64,000 nt of DNA from positions 5,273,501 to 5,337,500 of the forward strand of contig AP017424.1 in NCBI GenBank assembly GCA_002355495.1. Direction: 5' to 3'. The first letter of the stretch is position 1; every line of letters begins with the position of its first letter. The notes beneath the pieces are model-generated. The model had not been told where the DNA came from. It made no database searches and saw nothing but the letters and a program-made list of their open reading frames with translations. The position numbers and the translations under genes are program-made. Shown here piece by piece: positions 1 to 9,900 of this stretch. The stretch comes from Streptomyces laurentii. GTDB lineage: Bacteria > Actinomycetota > Actinomycetes > Streptomycetales > Streptomycetaceae.

Positions 1-604
1 CCTCCCAGACGCCCTTGGGCCATTCCCCGCGGGTCATCCGGTCCAGCACCTGCTCCTGGAACTGCACCTGGACCTGCTTGGCCATCCGCTGGAACTCCTT
101 GGCCTGGTGCTTGGCCGACTGGGCCTCGGCGCGCGCCTGGCGGGCCTGCTCCTTCCATTCCTGCTTGGCCTTGCGCAGATCGTCCTTGGCGTCGGAGAGC
201 GACGAGGAACCAGCGGTGCGGGACGCGCTCGCCGCCGCCCGCATCTCGTTGCGCAGCTTGCCGGCGGCGCCCCGCACGTCGTCGCGGATCTCCGCGGCGA
301 GTTCGGACACGGACTCGCGGATCTCCACTTCGAGATCGGCCAGCTCGCCGACCCGCGCCGCCAGCTCGGCGCGTCCGGCGTCGGTGATCGAGTAGACCTT
401 GCGGCCGCCCTCGGTGGCGTGGGTGACCAGGCCCTCGGCCTCCAGCTTGGCGAGCCGCGGGTAGACCGTGCCCGCCGAGGGGGCGTAGAGGCCCTGGAAG
501 CGCTCCTCCAGGAGGCGGATCACCTCGTATCCGTGCCGGGGGGCCTCGTCGAGGAGCTTGAGCAGGTAGAGGCGCAGACGGCCGTGGGCGAAGACGGGAG
601 GCAT
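1..604 (-). CDS. PadR-family transcriptional regulator (3' end cut by window edge)
   Basis: The protein begins MPPVFAHGRLRLYLLKLLDE and continues with a winged helix typical of PadR regulators (RHGYEVIRLLEERF, SAGTVYPRLAKLEAEGLV, GRKVYSITDAGRAEL). The helix-turn-helix fills roughly residues 1-85. A charged, Ala/Lys/Glu-rich helical C-terminus, the usual PadR dimerisation arm, follows and runs off the left edge, so the gene is partial. Its ATG lies one base after the TGA of the upstream DUF4097 gene, so the two form a translationally coupled operon. PadR proteins usually repress their own operon, and a strong inverted repeat lies in the operon promoter at 1549-1575. The ligand is unknown. Confidence 0.93.
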   Translation of the reverse strand, partial: MPPVFAHGRLRLYLLKLLDEAPRHGYEVIRLLEERFQGLYAPSAGTVYPRLAKLEAEGLVTHATEGGRKVYSITDAGRAELAARVGELADLEVEIRESVSELAAEIRDDVRGAAGKLRNEMRAAASASRTAGSSSLSDAKDDLRKAKQEWKEQARQARAEAQSAKHQAKEFQRMAKQVQVQFQEQVLDRMTRGEWPKGVWE

Positions 605-605
605 G

Positions 606-1481
606 TCAGAGGACCTTTCCGGACGCGGGGGAGGGAGCGGACCAGTCGTCGCCCTCCGGCTCGGGCTCGGGGCGGCGCAGCAGGGCTATCGAGCCGGTGA
701 CCGTGGTCGCCTTGAGGGTGCCGCGGCCGGACCCCAAGGTGCCGGTGATGGTCTTGGTGCCCCACTGGCCGCCGACCCGCAGGTCCTCGAACGCGTTGGA
801 GAGGGAGCCGCTGGTGGTGCTCGCCTCGACCCGGGCGTCCGCCGGGTGCGGCAGCCGGATGGCCACCTCGCCGGAGACGCTGGCGAGCCGGATGTCGGCG
901 GGCGGCCCGTCGAGGCCCATGGCCGGGTCGAGATCGACCACCAGATCGCCGCTGACCGTCTCGGCGCGCACGGCGGCGCCCGCGCCCTCGACCACGGTCA
1001 CGTCGCCGGTCACCGAGGTGATCTGGAGGTCGCCGGTGACGGACTGGGCCTCCAGGGCCCCCGAGACGGTCTCGGCGCGCACCGGGCCGGCCAGGCCCAC
1101 CAGCGTGGTGTCGCCGGTGACGCCGCGCACCGCCGTACTCCCGGTGATGCCGGAGACCACGGTCTCGGCGCCGACCGCCCCCACCTCCACGTCCGTGCCC
1201 GCCGGCACGGCGAGGGAGACGACGACCCGGCGGCGGTGGCCCTTGGGGTCGAGCCACTTGAGGAGGCCCTTCCAGTGAAGGTCCTCGTAGCTCACGGTGA
1301 GGACGGAATCCTCCTCGGAGACGATGAGCGGCGGGCCCTCGATCTCGGAGATCTGCAGGCGGGCGGAACTCTCGTCGGTCCCCACCACGTTCACCACACC
1401 GTTGACGATTCTGACCTGGACCCGGCGCACGGGGCCGGTCGGCGTGATCTTCATGGGCTCGGTGACGGACCACTCTGGCAT
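606..1481 (-). CDS. DUF4097 family beta-strand repeat protein
   Basis: This 291-residue protein is built from short repeated strands with spaced T-V-S/T-G-D motifs (ETVSGALEAQSVTGDLQITS, ETVSGDLVVD, ASVSGEVAIR). That is the adhesin-like beta-solenoid pattern of DUF4097. The N-terminal 50 residues form a smaller beta domain. No signal peptide or membrane segment is visible, so it is probably cytoplasmic. The ATG at 1481 was chosen because GGGAGG stands 7 nt upstream; a longer in-frame start at 1550 has no Shine-Dalgarno and would overlap the operator. DUF4097 genes next to PadR genes are common in Streptomyces. The biochemical role is unknown. Confidence 0.9.
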   Translation of the reverse strand: MPEWSVTEPMKITPTGPVRRVQVRIVNGVVNVVGTDESSARLQISEIEGPPLIVSEEDSVLTVSYEDLHWKGLLKWLDPKGHRRRVVVSLAVPAGTDVEVGAVGAETVVSGITGSTAVRGVTGDTTLVGLAGPVRAETVSGALEAQSVTGDLQITSVTGDVTVVEGAGAAVRAETVSGDLVVDLDPAMGLDGPPADIRLASVSGEVAIRLPHPADARVEASTTSGSLSNAFEDLRVGGQWGTKTITGTLGSGRGTLKATTVTGSIALLRRPEPEPEGDDWSAPSPASGKVL

Positions 1482-1548
1482 GGTGCTGACCTCCCGTGTG
1501 AGGGCCGGTGCCGCCGGCCGGCGATCCCGGCGGCGACCGAGACGCAAC

Positions 1549-1575
1549 ATATCGCGTCTCCGATAGACACGATAT
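1549..1575 (-). promoter_or_regulatory. Probable PadR operator in the DUF4097-padR promoter
   Basis: The arms ATATCGCGTCT (1549-1559) and AGACACGATAT (1565-1575) form an inverted repeat matching at 10 of 11 positions across a 5-nt spacer. On the minus strand TTGACT and TTGACC -35-like hexamers lie just upstream. A repressor bound here would cover the promoter, as expected for PadR autoregulation. The binding protein is inferred from position and from the AT-rich dyad style of PadR sites. Confidence 0.72.
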
Positions 1576-1726
1576 ATCGCGGCCAGGTCAAGTCAACCCT
1601 GATTCACCCCTGAGAGGGAGCTCCGGGTTCGTCAGGGGTGGCGGGGCGGGAGCTCGGGGTGGGCGGGTGTGTCGCGGTCTGGTGCATGTGCCGTCGTACC
1701 GGGATAAATTGACCTAGCGTGGGGGC

Positions 1727-2545
1727 ATGAACGCGACTTCGGGATCCCGCCCCGTCGGGGCGCTGCTGCTCTGCCGTGCCGAGCCGTCGGCGGTCCGCCC
1801 GCCGGCCGAGCTGCTGACGGAACAGCTGCTCCTCGCCCCCGCCGGACCCGAGTGGAGCGTTCTCGTCCCGGAGGGAAGGCCCTGGCTCGACGACGGCGAA
1901 CCCGTCGAGCGGGTCGTCACCGGCTGGTCCACCGCGCTGGCCGTCGCCGTTCCCGGCCGGCCCGTCCTCGCGCTGTGGTGGGACCCCGACCGGGCCGGTT
2001 TCACGCTCGCCACGGGCTTCCGCCGCACCGTCGGCTACACCTGGCTGGCCGACGGCACCCCGGTCGGCGAGGACGAGGCCGTGCACACCTTCGCCGACCG
2101 TCTCGGGCTCGACCCGGTGCTCGACGTCCAGGCCCTGGAACCCCTCACCCGGTCCGACCCGGACGCCGACGCCGTCACCCGGCTCGTCGGCCTCACCGCC
2201 GTCCTGGCCCGCGTCGGACTCGTGCTGCCCGGCGGCGTCACCCCCGGCGCGAGCGCCGACCGGCTGCGTGCCGCCGCCCGCGCCCACGGCGCCGAACTCG
2301 TCGCCGGGACCGGCTGGCGCGAGGCCGTGAGGGCGGAACTGGAAGCGGTGGAGGAGGGCCCGTACGGCTCGTATCTCCGCGGCCCCCGGGCCCGCCTCCT
2401 CGGCGCGGCCCAGCTCGCGGCCGGGGTGCCGCTGCTCGGCTGGGGCCTCGCCCGCCGCAGCGGCGGCTGGGCGACCGCCGGCGCGCTCCTCGTCGCCCAT
2501 GGGGCGCTCGGGATCCTCTACGACCGGTTCCGGGCCACCCGCTGA
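1727..2545 (+). CDS. Conserved hypothetical protein with hydrophobic C-terminus
   Basis: A 272-residue protein I do not recognise as a named family. The first 200 residues are soluble and mixed alpha/beta (WSVLVPEGRPWLDDGEPVER, LALWWDPDRAGFTL). The last 60 hold two hydrophobic stretches (LLGAAQLAAGVPLLGWGLA and WATAGALLVAHGALGILYDR) separated by an Arg-rich turn, suggesting a C-terminal membrane hairpin. The ATG at 1727 follows GTGGGGG closely, and a TTGACC hexamer lies only about 20 nt upstream, so the leader is short. It is transcribed divergently from the DUF4097 operon. No function is assigned. Confidence 0.7.
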   Translation: MNATSGSRPVGALLLCRAEPSAVRPPAELLTEQLLLAPAGPEWSVLVPEGRPWLDDGEPVERVVTGWSTALAVAVPGRPVLALWWDPDRAGFTLATGFRRTVGYTWLADGTPVGEDEAVHTFADRLGLDPVLDVQALEPLTRSDPDADAVTRLVGLTAVLARVGLVLPGGVTPGASADRLRAAARAHGAELVAGTGWREAVRAELEAVEEGPYGSYLRGPRARLLGAAQLAAGVPLLGWGLARRSGGWATAGALLVAHGALGILYDRFRATR

Positions 2546-2559
2546 GGGCCGGGGCCCTC
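2544..2559 (+). terminator. Short palindromic terminator-like hairpin
   Basis: GAGGGC and GCCCTC pair around a CGGG loop immediately at the stop codon of the upstream gene, between two convergent genes. There is no U-tract, as is usual in Streptomyces. Confidence 0.45.
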
Positions 2560-2650
2560 GACGACGCCCTGTGTCCGGCGTCCGACGTCCCGAAGCGCCG
2601 GTTCGTACGCCGCGCCGGGACTACGCGGCCCGATGCGGCCCGCCCGGCCC

Positions 2651-2836
2651 CTACTCGTCCTCGTCGTCCTCGTCGTCGAGGCGCGCCAGCCAGGTCGCGA
2701 GGCGCTCGACCGGCACCTCGAAGTCGGGGTTGAGGTCGACGAACGTACGCAGCTGCTCGGCGAGCCACTCGAAGGTGACCTCCTCCTCGCCGCGCCGCTT
2801 CTCCAGTTCCTCGATGCCACGGTCGGTGAAGTACAT
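2651..2836 (-). CDS. DUF6104 family small protein
   Basis: A 61-residue acidic protein, MYFTDRGIEELEKRRGEEE..., ending in a run of Asp/Glu (DDEDDEDE). The conserved opening FTDRGIEELEKRRG followed by VTFEWLAEQLRTFVDLNPDFEVPVERLA-type sequence is what I recall for the DUF6104 family of Streptomyces. The ATG at 2836 is preferred over a longer frame starting at 2917 because family members start MYFTDRG. It is predicted cytoplasmic and helical. The role is unknown. It is convergent with the gene ending at 2545. Confidence 0.8.
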   Translation of the reverse strand: MYFTDRGIEELEKRRGEEEVTFEWLAEQLRTFVDLNPDFEVPVERLATWLARLDDEDDEDE

Positions 2837-2940
2837 GCGATCAGAATAAGCCGGGCCGCGGACACGGCCCGCTTCCCCTGTTCCTCTCCGGCGGCACGGT
2901 CTAGCCTCGTTCATCATCGTTTCGGGGAGCGGGGGCCGCT

Positions 2941-3426
2941 GTGACGCATGGGATCGCTCGTATTCGGCTGGACGACGGCACGTCCGTCTGGGCCCGGGTC
3001 AGCGGGACGGAGGAACTGGACCGGGGCACCGGCTTCCAGGACACCGGTTTCGGCGACCGGGTCGTGTCGATGGCCGGAGGCCTGACCGACGTGGTGCGCG
3101 GGGTGGTCGGTTCGCTGCGCGCCGGACTGACCCCGGAGGGGCCGGTCGAGGTCGCCGTCAGCTTCGGCATCGAACTCTCGGCGCAGGCCGGCAAGGTGAT
3201 CGGGGTCCTCGCCGACGGCGGTGGCACGGCGTCGGTCAACGTGTCCCTCACCTGGACCGAACCCGGCCGCCGGGCCGCGGCCGAAGCCGCCGAAGCCGCC
3301 GCGGCCGCCGCGGGCACCCCACCGGGTACCACCGGAGCCGGAAACGGAACCGGAATCGGGACCGGAGCGGGCTCCGCGCTCCCCGCGCCCGCGGACTCGC
3401 CGGAGAACGGCCCCGGGGCCGTATGA
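2941..3426 (+). CDS. Trypsin-co-occurring domain protein (Trypco1 / CU044_2847 family)
   Basis: A 161-residue protein opening with the Trypco1 pattern: a beta-rich start (IARIRLDDGTSVWARVS), a GDRVVSMAGGLTDVVRG-type helix, then PEGPVEVAVSFGIELSAQAG and VSLTWTEP. The C-terminal 50 residues are Ala/Gly/Pro-rich linker. Trypco1 domains recur beside trypsin-like proteases in bacterial NTP-dependent conflict systems and are thought to be protease partners or substrates. The start is GTG at 2941. Its TGA overlaps the ATG of the protease gene by 4 nt (3423-3426), so the pair is translationally coupled. It is the first gene of the block running to 15261. Confidence 0.88.
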   Translation: MTHGIARIRLDDGTSVWARVSGTEELDRGTGFQDTGFGDRVVSMAGGLTDVVRGVVGSLRAGLTPEGPVEVAVSFGIELSAQAGKVIGVLADGGGTASVNVSLTWTEPGRRAAAEAAEAAAAAAGTPPGTTGAGNGTGIGTGAGSALPAPADSPENGPGAV

Positions 3427-5750
3427 GCGCCTTCGACGCGCTCGTGCGCCCCTCGCTCGTACGCATCGCCGCGCCCGACGCCGGGTATGACCCGCACGGC
3501 GACCCGTACTGGGGCACGGGCTACTTCATCGCCCCCGGCTGGGTGCTGACCTGTGCCCATGTCGTGGCCAAGGGGGGTAGTGCGGTGTGGCGGAGCGAGC
3601 CGGCCCTCGGCATCACCTGGGCGGGTGGCCGGACCACCGGCCGGGTCGTGCTGGCCAAGCCGCGCCCCGCGACTCCCGAGACGGAGCCCGCCTCCTGGAG
3701 CTTCCCCGATCTCGCGCTGGTACGGGTCGAGGGCGCCGAGGACGCCGTCTGCGTCCGGCTCAGCGAGCGCCCGCCCGCCACTCCCACCGCGATCCGGCTG
3801 TACGGCTGGTCGCACCGGACCGGCGAGCCGGCCGTCCTGTCCCTGAGCGGCGAGGTGCGCGGCTCCGAGGGCAAGGCCCTGCTGCTGGACGCGGTGCCCA
3901 CCGAGGGCTGTTCCGGTGGCCCCGTCGTCGACCTCGGCCGCGGCACCGTCATCGGCGTCGTCAAGGGCCGCGCCCGGGACGGGCAGGGACCGGCCCAGGG
4001 TGCCGCCACGTCGCTCACCTCGCTGCGCGAGCTGTACGACGTGCCCGGCGGCGAGGTGCTGCACGAGGTGCTGCGCGCCCACGACGGATTCCACCTCGCC
4101 CAGCACCGTTCCCTCGCGTCTCGCACCACCTGGACCGCCGTCCAGCGGGACCTGTGGGCCGGCACCGGCATCAGCCCCGCGCTGCGCGTCCAGCTGTACG
4201 GGCGGCTCGCCGCGCTGCCGTCGCCCACCGGCCCCGGCGAGGTCATGGATCTCGTCGACCGGGTCAAGCGCCGGGTCCTGCACCCCGACTACCAGGCGGT
4301 GCTCGAGAACGACGTCCGGACCTGGCGCGACGGTGTCGGCCTGCTCCGCGAACTGCACGCGGGCGACCGGCGGACCGGGGATCCGCTCGGGGACGCGCGC
4401 GAGGGTGGCTCCTGGGGCGGCGGCCCGCGGCAGAGCGACGCGTCGTCCCTCTACGCGCGCGAGGAGGGACCCGGGGGCTCCGCGGACGGCGGACGCGACG
4501 CCGTCCTGCTGTACGCGGCACACGTCGTCCGGCATGTCGCCGAGCGGTACGGGCCCGGCCCCGTACCGGGCGCCGTCGGCCTCGCGGACTGGATTCGCGA
4601 AGAGGCATATGCCGTGCATCCCGCCGTACGCGAGGACATCGCCGCCCTCCTCGACCCCGAAGCGCCGCGCGCCGGCGCACGCCCGGGGCAGGAAGCGGGC
4701 GCGCGGGCCGACGTCCGGATCGAGATCGACACCGTCCCCTGGGCCACCCCGCGACGCTACGCCTGGCGGGTCATGCTCCAGTTCGACGGCCGCACCATCA
4801 GCCCCCTGCGCGGCGACGACGGGGGCGTGCCCCGCGAGCGGCTGCGCGAGACCCTGCGCGGCCCGCTCACCGAGGCGCTCGCCCTCGGGGACAGCGGCGG
4901 CCACCTGGCCCGCGTCGAAGTGGTGCTGCCGCGCGAGCTGTTCGACGAACCCTTCGACACCTGGCGGCTCGCGCCCGACGACGAGCCGTTCGGCGAGCGC
5001 TCCCTGCCGCTCGGCCAGCGGCGCGCCGTCGTCCTGCGCGACCGGTACCGCAGCCACCATCCGCCCTCCCCGGAGTGGAGCGTGCGCTGGCGCGGCACCA
5101 AGGACGGGCCCCTGCGGGCCGTGCCGCTGCGCGAGGAGGTCCTCACCCCGGGCGCCGAGGGGCACGGCCGGCAGCTGCGCCGGGAGAGCCGGACGGCGGC
5201 GTTCGTACGCCTCGACGCGGCCGACGGCGGCAGCGTGCCCGTCTACTGCGGCCCGGTCGCGGCCGGCGACGGGCAGCGCGCCATGGAGGCCGCGCTGGCC
5301 GCCGGGCACCCGATCGCGCTGTGGCGGCGCTCGGCCGGCGATCACGCCGACTGCGCCGAGTTCCACAAGCAGGCCGACGCGTTCCTGCGGGAGGCCGGGC
5401 GCGCCGAGGACCTGCACCGGCCGGTGCGCACGCTGCGCCTGCTGACCGGGGACACCGAGGCCGACCCCCAGGACCGGTCCGAGCACGCCTGGGCCGAGGA
5501 GCTCGCGGTCCTCTACGACCCGCCCGACCGGCCGCCGTTCGACGCCCCGCTCCTCGGACCGCTTGTGCTGGACGACGCCGGTGAGACGCGAGGGGCCGGT
5601 GGGACGTACACCGGCGGCGAGGCGTACGGGACCGGCGAGGCGTACGGGACCGGCGAGGCGTACGGGGGTGCCAGGGCCAACGGGTACGGGAGCAATGGCC
5701 ACGGCGGCGCCCGGGCGGCCCCCGACGAGACGCGCGCGAGGCGCGCATGA
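3423..5750 (+). CDS. Trypsin-like serine protease with VMAP C-terminal domain
   Basis: A 775-residue protein. Residues 1-200 are a trypsin-fold protease with all three catalytic positions visible: His46 in VLTCAHVV, Asp96 in FPDLALVRV and Ser164 in EGCSGGPVV. A middle helical region (about 215-400) is followed by a vWA-MoxR-associated C-terminal domain (about 425-680). There is no signal peptide, so the protease is cytoplasmic. VMAP proteins couple a MoxR/vWA NTPase module to an effector, here the protease. The tail (about 715-775) is low-complexity and carries a Gly-Glu-Ala-Tyr-Gly-Thr repeat encoded by 18-bp units at 5616-5669. A MoxR gene follows 173 bp downstream. Confidence 0.92.
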   Translation: MSAFDALVRPSLVRIAAPDAGYDPHGDPYWGTGYFIAPGWVLTCAHVVAKGGSAVWRSEPALGITWAGGRTTGRVVLAKPRPATPETEPASWSFPDLALVRVEGAEDAVCVRLSERPPATPTAIRLYGWSHRTGEPAVLSLSGEVRGSEGKALLLDAVPTEGCSGGPVVDLGRGTVIGVVKGRARDGQGPAQGAATSLTSLRELYDVPGGEVLHEVLRAHDGFHLAQHRSLASRTTWTAVQRDLWAGTGISPALRVQLYGRLAALPSPTGPGEVMDLVDRVKRRVLHPDYQAVLENDVRTWRDGVGLLRELHAGDRRTGDPLGDAREGGSWGGGPRQSDASSLYAREEGPGGSADGGRDAVLLYAAHVVRHVAERYGPGPVPGAVGLADWIREEAYAVHPAVREDIAALLDPEAPRAGARPGQEAGARADVRIEIDTVPWATPRRYAWRVMLQFDGRTISPLRGDDGGVPRERLRETLRGPLTEALALGDSGGHLARVEVVLPRELFDEPFDTWRLAPDDEPFGERSLPLGQRRAVVLRDRYRSHHPPSPEWSVRWRGTKDGPLRAVPLREEVLTPGAEGHGRQLRRESRTAAFVRLDAADGGSVPVYCGPVAAGDGQRAMEAALAAGHPIALWRRSAGDHADCAEFHKQADAFLREAGRAEDLHRPVRTLRLLTGDTEADPQDRSEHAWAEELAVLYDPPDRPPFDAPLLGPLVLDDAGETRGAGGTYTGGEAYGTGEAYGTGEAYGGARANGYGSNGHGGARAAPDETRARRA
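5616..5669 (+). repeat. 18-bp coding tandem repeat (three units)
   Basis: The unit GGCGAGGCGTACGGGACC occurs at 5616 and 5634, with a partial third copy from 5652. Unit length is a multiple of three, so copy-number change would lengthen or shorten the protease tail without a frameshift. A second GC-rich repetitive patch built on CGCATGAGGC follows at about 5745-5800 around the stop codon. Confidence 0.85.
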
Positions 5751-5848
5751 GGCCCGCATGAGGCGCGAGAACGGCGCGTGCGCGGCGCGCATGAGGCGCT
5801 TGTGAAGCGCGCAACATCCTTACGAACGGGCCGGTTTGGGCGTCGGCA

Positions 5849-5868
5849 TACCGGTCCCGTGAGCGGTA
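5849..5868 (+). promoter_or_regulatory. Inverted repeat upstream of the MoxR gene
   Basis: TACCG (5849-5853) and CGGTA (5864-5868) flank a 10-nt spacer, about 55 nt before the GTG of the MoxR gene in the only sizeable gap (5751-5923) of this half of the block. It may be an internal promoter or operator, but the arms are short. Confidence 0.3.
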
Positions 5869-5923
5869 CCGTCGAAAGACCCGGCGCGCACCCCACCGTG
5901 TCACGAGCCAGGAGGGTTCAGGC

Positions 5924-6931
5924 GTGAACGATTGGCGGATCTACCGCGGGGCCGGCCATCCGCACGACGAGGTGCGGCGCCTGCCGCCGCCCCCGCCCTG
6001 GCGGGACTTCTCCTCCGGCGGCCCGGACGACACGCTCGCCGGCTCCGACCGGCGGCTCGGGGTGCGCCGCCGCCTCGTCCAGAACCACCACCCCCGGCCC
6101 GCCGAGACCGACGCCGTCAACGCGGCCCTCTATCTGCGCCGTCCGCTGCTGGTCACCGGCAACCCCGGCACCGGAAAGTCCACCCTCGCGCACGCGGTCG
6201 CGCACGAACTCGGCCTCGGCCGGGTGCTGCGCTGGCCCATCGTCAGCCGCTCCACGCTCCAGGACGGGCTCTACCGCTACGACGCGATCGGCCGGCTCCA
6301 GGACGTGCAGCTGGAGCGGGCCCGCGCCGACGCCGACGGCACGGCCGCGAGCCCGGCCGGCATCGGCTCGTACCTGCGGCTCGGACCGCTCGGCACCGCC
6401 CTGCTGCCCTCCGAACTGCCCCGCGTGCTGCTCATCGACGAACTCGACAAGAGCGACCTCGACCTGCCCAACGACCTCCTGAACGCGCTGGAGGAGGGCG
6501 AGTTCGCGATCCCCGAACTGGAGCGGCTCGCCGACCGCGAACCGGTCGTCGACGTGCTCACCGATGACGGGCGCAAGGTGCCCGTGCGCGAGGGACGGAT
6601 CCGCTGCACCACCTTCCCGTTCATCGTGCTCACCTCCAACGGCGAGCGGGACTTCCCGGCCGCCCTGCTGCGCCGCTGCATCCGGCTGGAGCTCGAACCG
6701 CCCGGCGAGGAGCAGCTCGGCGCGATGATCGAGGCCCATCTGGGGTCCGAGGCGGCCGCGGCCGAACCCGGTCTCGTCGCCCGCTTCCTCGACCGCGAAC
6801 CCGGCGAGGTCATCGCCACCGACCAGCTGCTCAACGCCCTCTACCTGACCCGGCACGCCCCGCGTACCGAGCGGGTCACCCGGGAACGCATCGCGGACAT
6901 GCTCATGCAGCCGCTCGACCAGCCGAGGTGA
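5924..6931 (+). CDS. MoxR-family AAA+ ATPase
   Basis: A 335-residue AAA+ protein with Walker A GNPGTGKST (about residues 79-87), Walker B VLLIDELDKSD (about 168-178), and sensor region PFIVLTSNGERDFPAALLRRC. The architecture is the MoxR class, which acts as a chaperone on vWA-domain partners. A GGAGGG Shine-Dalgarno stands 6 nt before the GTG. The gene lies 6 bp upstream of the vWA-like SAV_2336 gene, completing the MoxR-vWA-VMAP triad. The likely role is NTP-driven remodelling that activates or restrains the protease or TIR effectors of the locus; that last step is inference. Confidence 0.93.
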   Translation: MNDWRIYRGAGHPHDEVRRLPPPPPWRDFSSGGPDDTLAGSDRRLGVRRRLVQNHHPRPAETDAVNAALYLRRPLLVTGNPGTGKSTLAHAVAHELGLGRVLRWPIVSRSTLQDGLYRYDAIGRLQDVQLERARADADGTAASPAGIGSYLRLGPLGTALLPSELPRVLLIDELDKSDLDLPNDLLNALEEGEFAIPELERLADREPVVDVLTDDGRKVPVREGRIRCTTFPFIVLTSNGERDFPAALLRRCIRLELEPPGEEQLGAMIEAHLGSEAAAAEPGLVARFLDREPGEVIATDQLLNALYLTRHAPRTERVTRERIADMLMQPLDQPR

Positions 6932-6937
6932 TCGTGG

Positions 6938-9900
6938 ATGGACCGCCCGACGCGGCTGGCGGAACTCACCCGCAGACTCCGGGCCGCCGGGCAGGACCTG
7001 ACGGCCGAGGAGATCGCGGACGCCGTCTGGCTCGCCCAGTGGCTGCCGTCCCCCGGCCCTGACGCGGGAGGGGCGGACGAGCCCGCCGGGACCGCCCCGG
7101 CCGGCCCGCTCGTCCCTCCCGGCCTCCCCGGTCCCCGCGACCCCCGTGAGGGGTCCGGTCCGGGCGGCCTCCACGGCTCGGACAACGGCCACCACCCCCA
7201 CGACCCCGTACCGGACCGTCGGGATCCGGCCACCCTGGACGACCCGGCCACCGTCCCGCCGCCCCGGCGCGCGGAGTCCGTCGACCTCCGTCTGCCCGGG
7301 GACGTACGCGCGCGTACGGGCGGCGGCGGGGGCGCGGGCCTCGGCGCCGTGCTGCCCGTCCGCGCGCCCGGCGCCAACGCGCTGCCCGGCCTGCTCGGTC
7401 TGCAGAAGGCGCTCCGTCCGCTGCGCCGTTACGCCACCGGGCTGCCCGCCCGGCCCGGCGAGGGACGACTGGACGAGGAGGCCACCGCCGAGCACAGCGC
7501 CGCCTCCGGCATCCTCACCCCGGTCCTGCGCCCCGCCGCCGGCCGCCGCCCCGACATCCAGCTGCTCATGGACACCGGGCCCGCGATGGTCGTGTGGCAG
7601 CGGATGGTCGAGGAACTGCGCCAGGCCTGCCAGCAGTCCGGCGCCTTCCGCGACGTCCAGGTCCACCGGCTGTACGACACCGGCGAGGGCCCGCCGCTCG
7701 TCACCACCACCTCGGACCCCGAGGGCCGCCCCCGGCTGCGTCCCGCCGACCAGCTGCACGACCCCACCGGCCGCCGCCTCACTCTGCTCGTCAGCGACTG
7801 CGTCGGGCCGCTGTGGCAGCGCGGCGCGGCCCAGCGGCTCGTCCACCAGTGGCCCCGGCACGCGCCGCTCGCGCTGATCCAGCCGCTGCCGCCGCGGCTG
7901 TGGTCCCGTACGGCGCTGCGGGTCGAGCCCGGCACGCTGCTGCGGCCCGCCACGCCCGGCGGCCAGGTGCGCTTCGAGCCCGACGAGGAGGAGTGGGAGC
8001 CGGTCGCCGTCGACCGGCGGGCGGTGCCCGTGCTGACGCCCACGCCCGAGGCGTTCGCGTCCTGGGCCCGGCTGCTCACCGGGCATGGCGGGGGCGCCGT
8101 CCGCGGCTGGGCCGCGCGGGTCGGCCCGTTGCCGGTGAGCCCGTACCCGGCGGGACCGTTCGCCTCGACCGGCCCGGCGGCGGTCGGCCCGGCGGTCGGC
8201 CCGGCTGGGGTCGGCGGCGCGCCCGCCATGCCCGCCGGCGCCGCCCGGCGCACGGACGACGAACTCCTGCGCGCCTTCCGCGCCGGAGCCTCCCCCGGCG
8301 CGGTCCGGCTCGCGGTCCACCTCGCCGCCGCCCCGCTCGCCCTGCCCGTGATGCAGCTCGTGCAGCGCGCGATGCTCCCCGACACCGGCCCCATGGAGCT
8401 GGCCGAGGTCCTGCTCAGCGGCCTGCTGCGGCGGCTTCCCGGGGCCACCCCGTACCCCTGCTTCAGCTATCCGCCGGCCGTGCAGGAGCACCTCCTCGGC
8501 TCGCTCGACCGGGGCGCCGCCGCGCTGGTGCTCAAGCACTGCTCCGAGTTCGTCGAACGCCATTTCGGACAGGGCACCCGCAATTTCCCCGCCCTCGCCG
8601 CCGCCCGGCTCGCCGGGCACACCCCCGACGCCGCCGATCCCACCGACCCCGCCGGCGGTCCGGCCGCCGGGCCGGGGGAGGAGCACGAGCAGCCGGCCGG
8701 CGCCGCCTCGGAGCTGTTCGCCCGCATCCCCGCGCGCGTCCTGCGCTTCTACCAGCCCGACCTGGTCACCCCCGAACCGCTCGCCGCCGCCCGCCGCCTG
8801 TTCGCCCAGTGGCGCGGCCAGTCCGACCCGTCCCTGCTCGCCACCGCCCGCGAGATGGCCGAGGCCGCGCTGAGCGGCGACGCGGCGGGGACCGACGGCG
8901 CCCCCGTCCGCCCCGAGGAGGCCGCCGGGGCCCGGCTGGTGCTCGGGCAGGTGCTGTACGCGCAGGCCGGCACCGCCGCCGTACGCGATCAGGGGCAGCG
9001 CCAGGACCTGCTCACCCGGGCCCTCGGCGAACTCGCCCTCGCCGCGCGCGCCGCCCCGCCCGGCAGCCCCGACTGGGCCGAGGCCCGGCTCGAACAGGCC
9101 GCCACCCTGCACGCGTTGTGGCGGCACACCGGGGACGCCGCCCGCCTCGCCGCCGCCCTCGACGCGCTCGCCGGAGACGCGGCCGAGTGGCCCGAGAGCC
9201 ACCGGCCCGCCCTGTTCGTGCGGCGCGGCCGGCTGCTCCTCGCCCGCGGCGAAGGCCCCGGCGCCGCGGCCGCGTTCACCGCCGCCCTCGCCGTCCGCGA
9301 GACCGGCCCGCTGCTGCTCGACCTCGCCGACGCCCTCCACCTCGCCGGGGACGCGGCCGCCGAAGCCGGCGCTCTCGACCGGGCCGCGCCCCTGCTCGGC
9401 GACTCCACCGCGCTCCGGCTGCGCTGGACCACCGCCCGGGCCCGGCTGTACGACACCACCGGCGACGGGCCCGCCGCCGACGCCGCGTACGAGCGGGCCA
9501 CCCTGCTCACTCCGGCCGACGGCGAACAGCGCGGCCTGCTCCTGCTCACCTGGGGCGAGTCCCTGCTGCGCCGCGCCGCCGCCGGCACCGGCACGGCCCC
9601 CGTCGACCGCGCCGAGTCCGTGCTGCGCGAGGCCCTCACCTGTCTGCCCGCCGACACCGCGGACCGCGCCCGGGCCCGCGTGCTCATCGGCAGCGTCCTC
9701 GCGCTCCGCTTCGACCGGGCCGGGTTCCTGCCCGACCTGTACGAGAGCCGTCACCTCCTCCAGCAGGCCGCCCGTGCCGCCCGCACCCCCGCGGAGCGGG
9801 CCGAGGTGTGGCTGCAACTGGGCTGGGTGCGGCTCCGGTTGGCCGAGACCGGCTGGGACGAGGGGCCCGACCAGGCCCTCCTCGCCTACCGGCGCGCCGC

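Noticed and set aside
2901..5792. 963-codon minus-strand frame opposite the trypsin-VMAP gene
   Set aside because: Shadow of a gene with an intact His-Asp-Ser triad and coupled start; the opposite frame has no recognisable motif.
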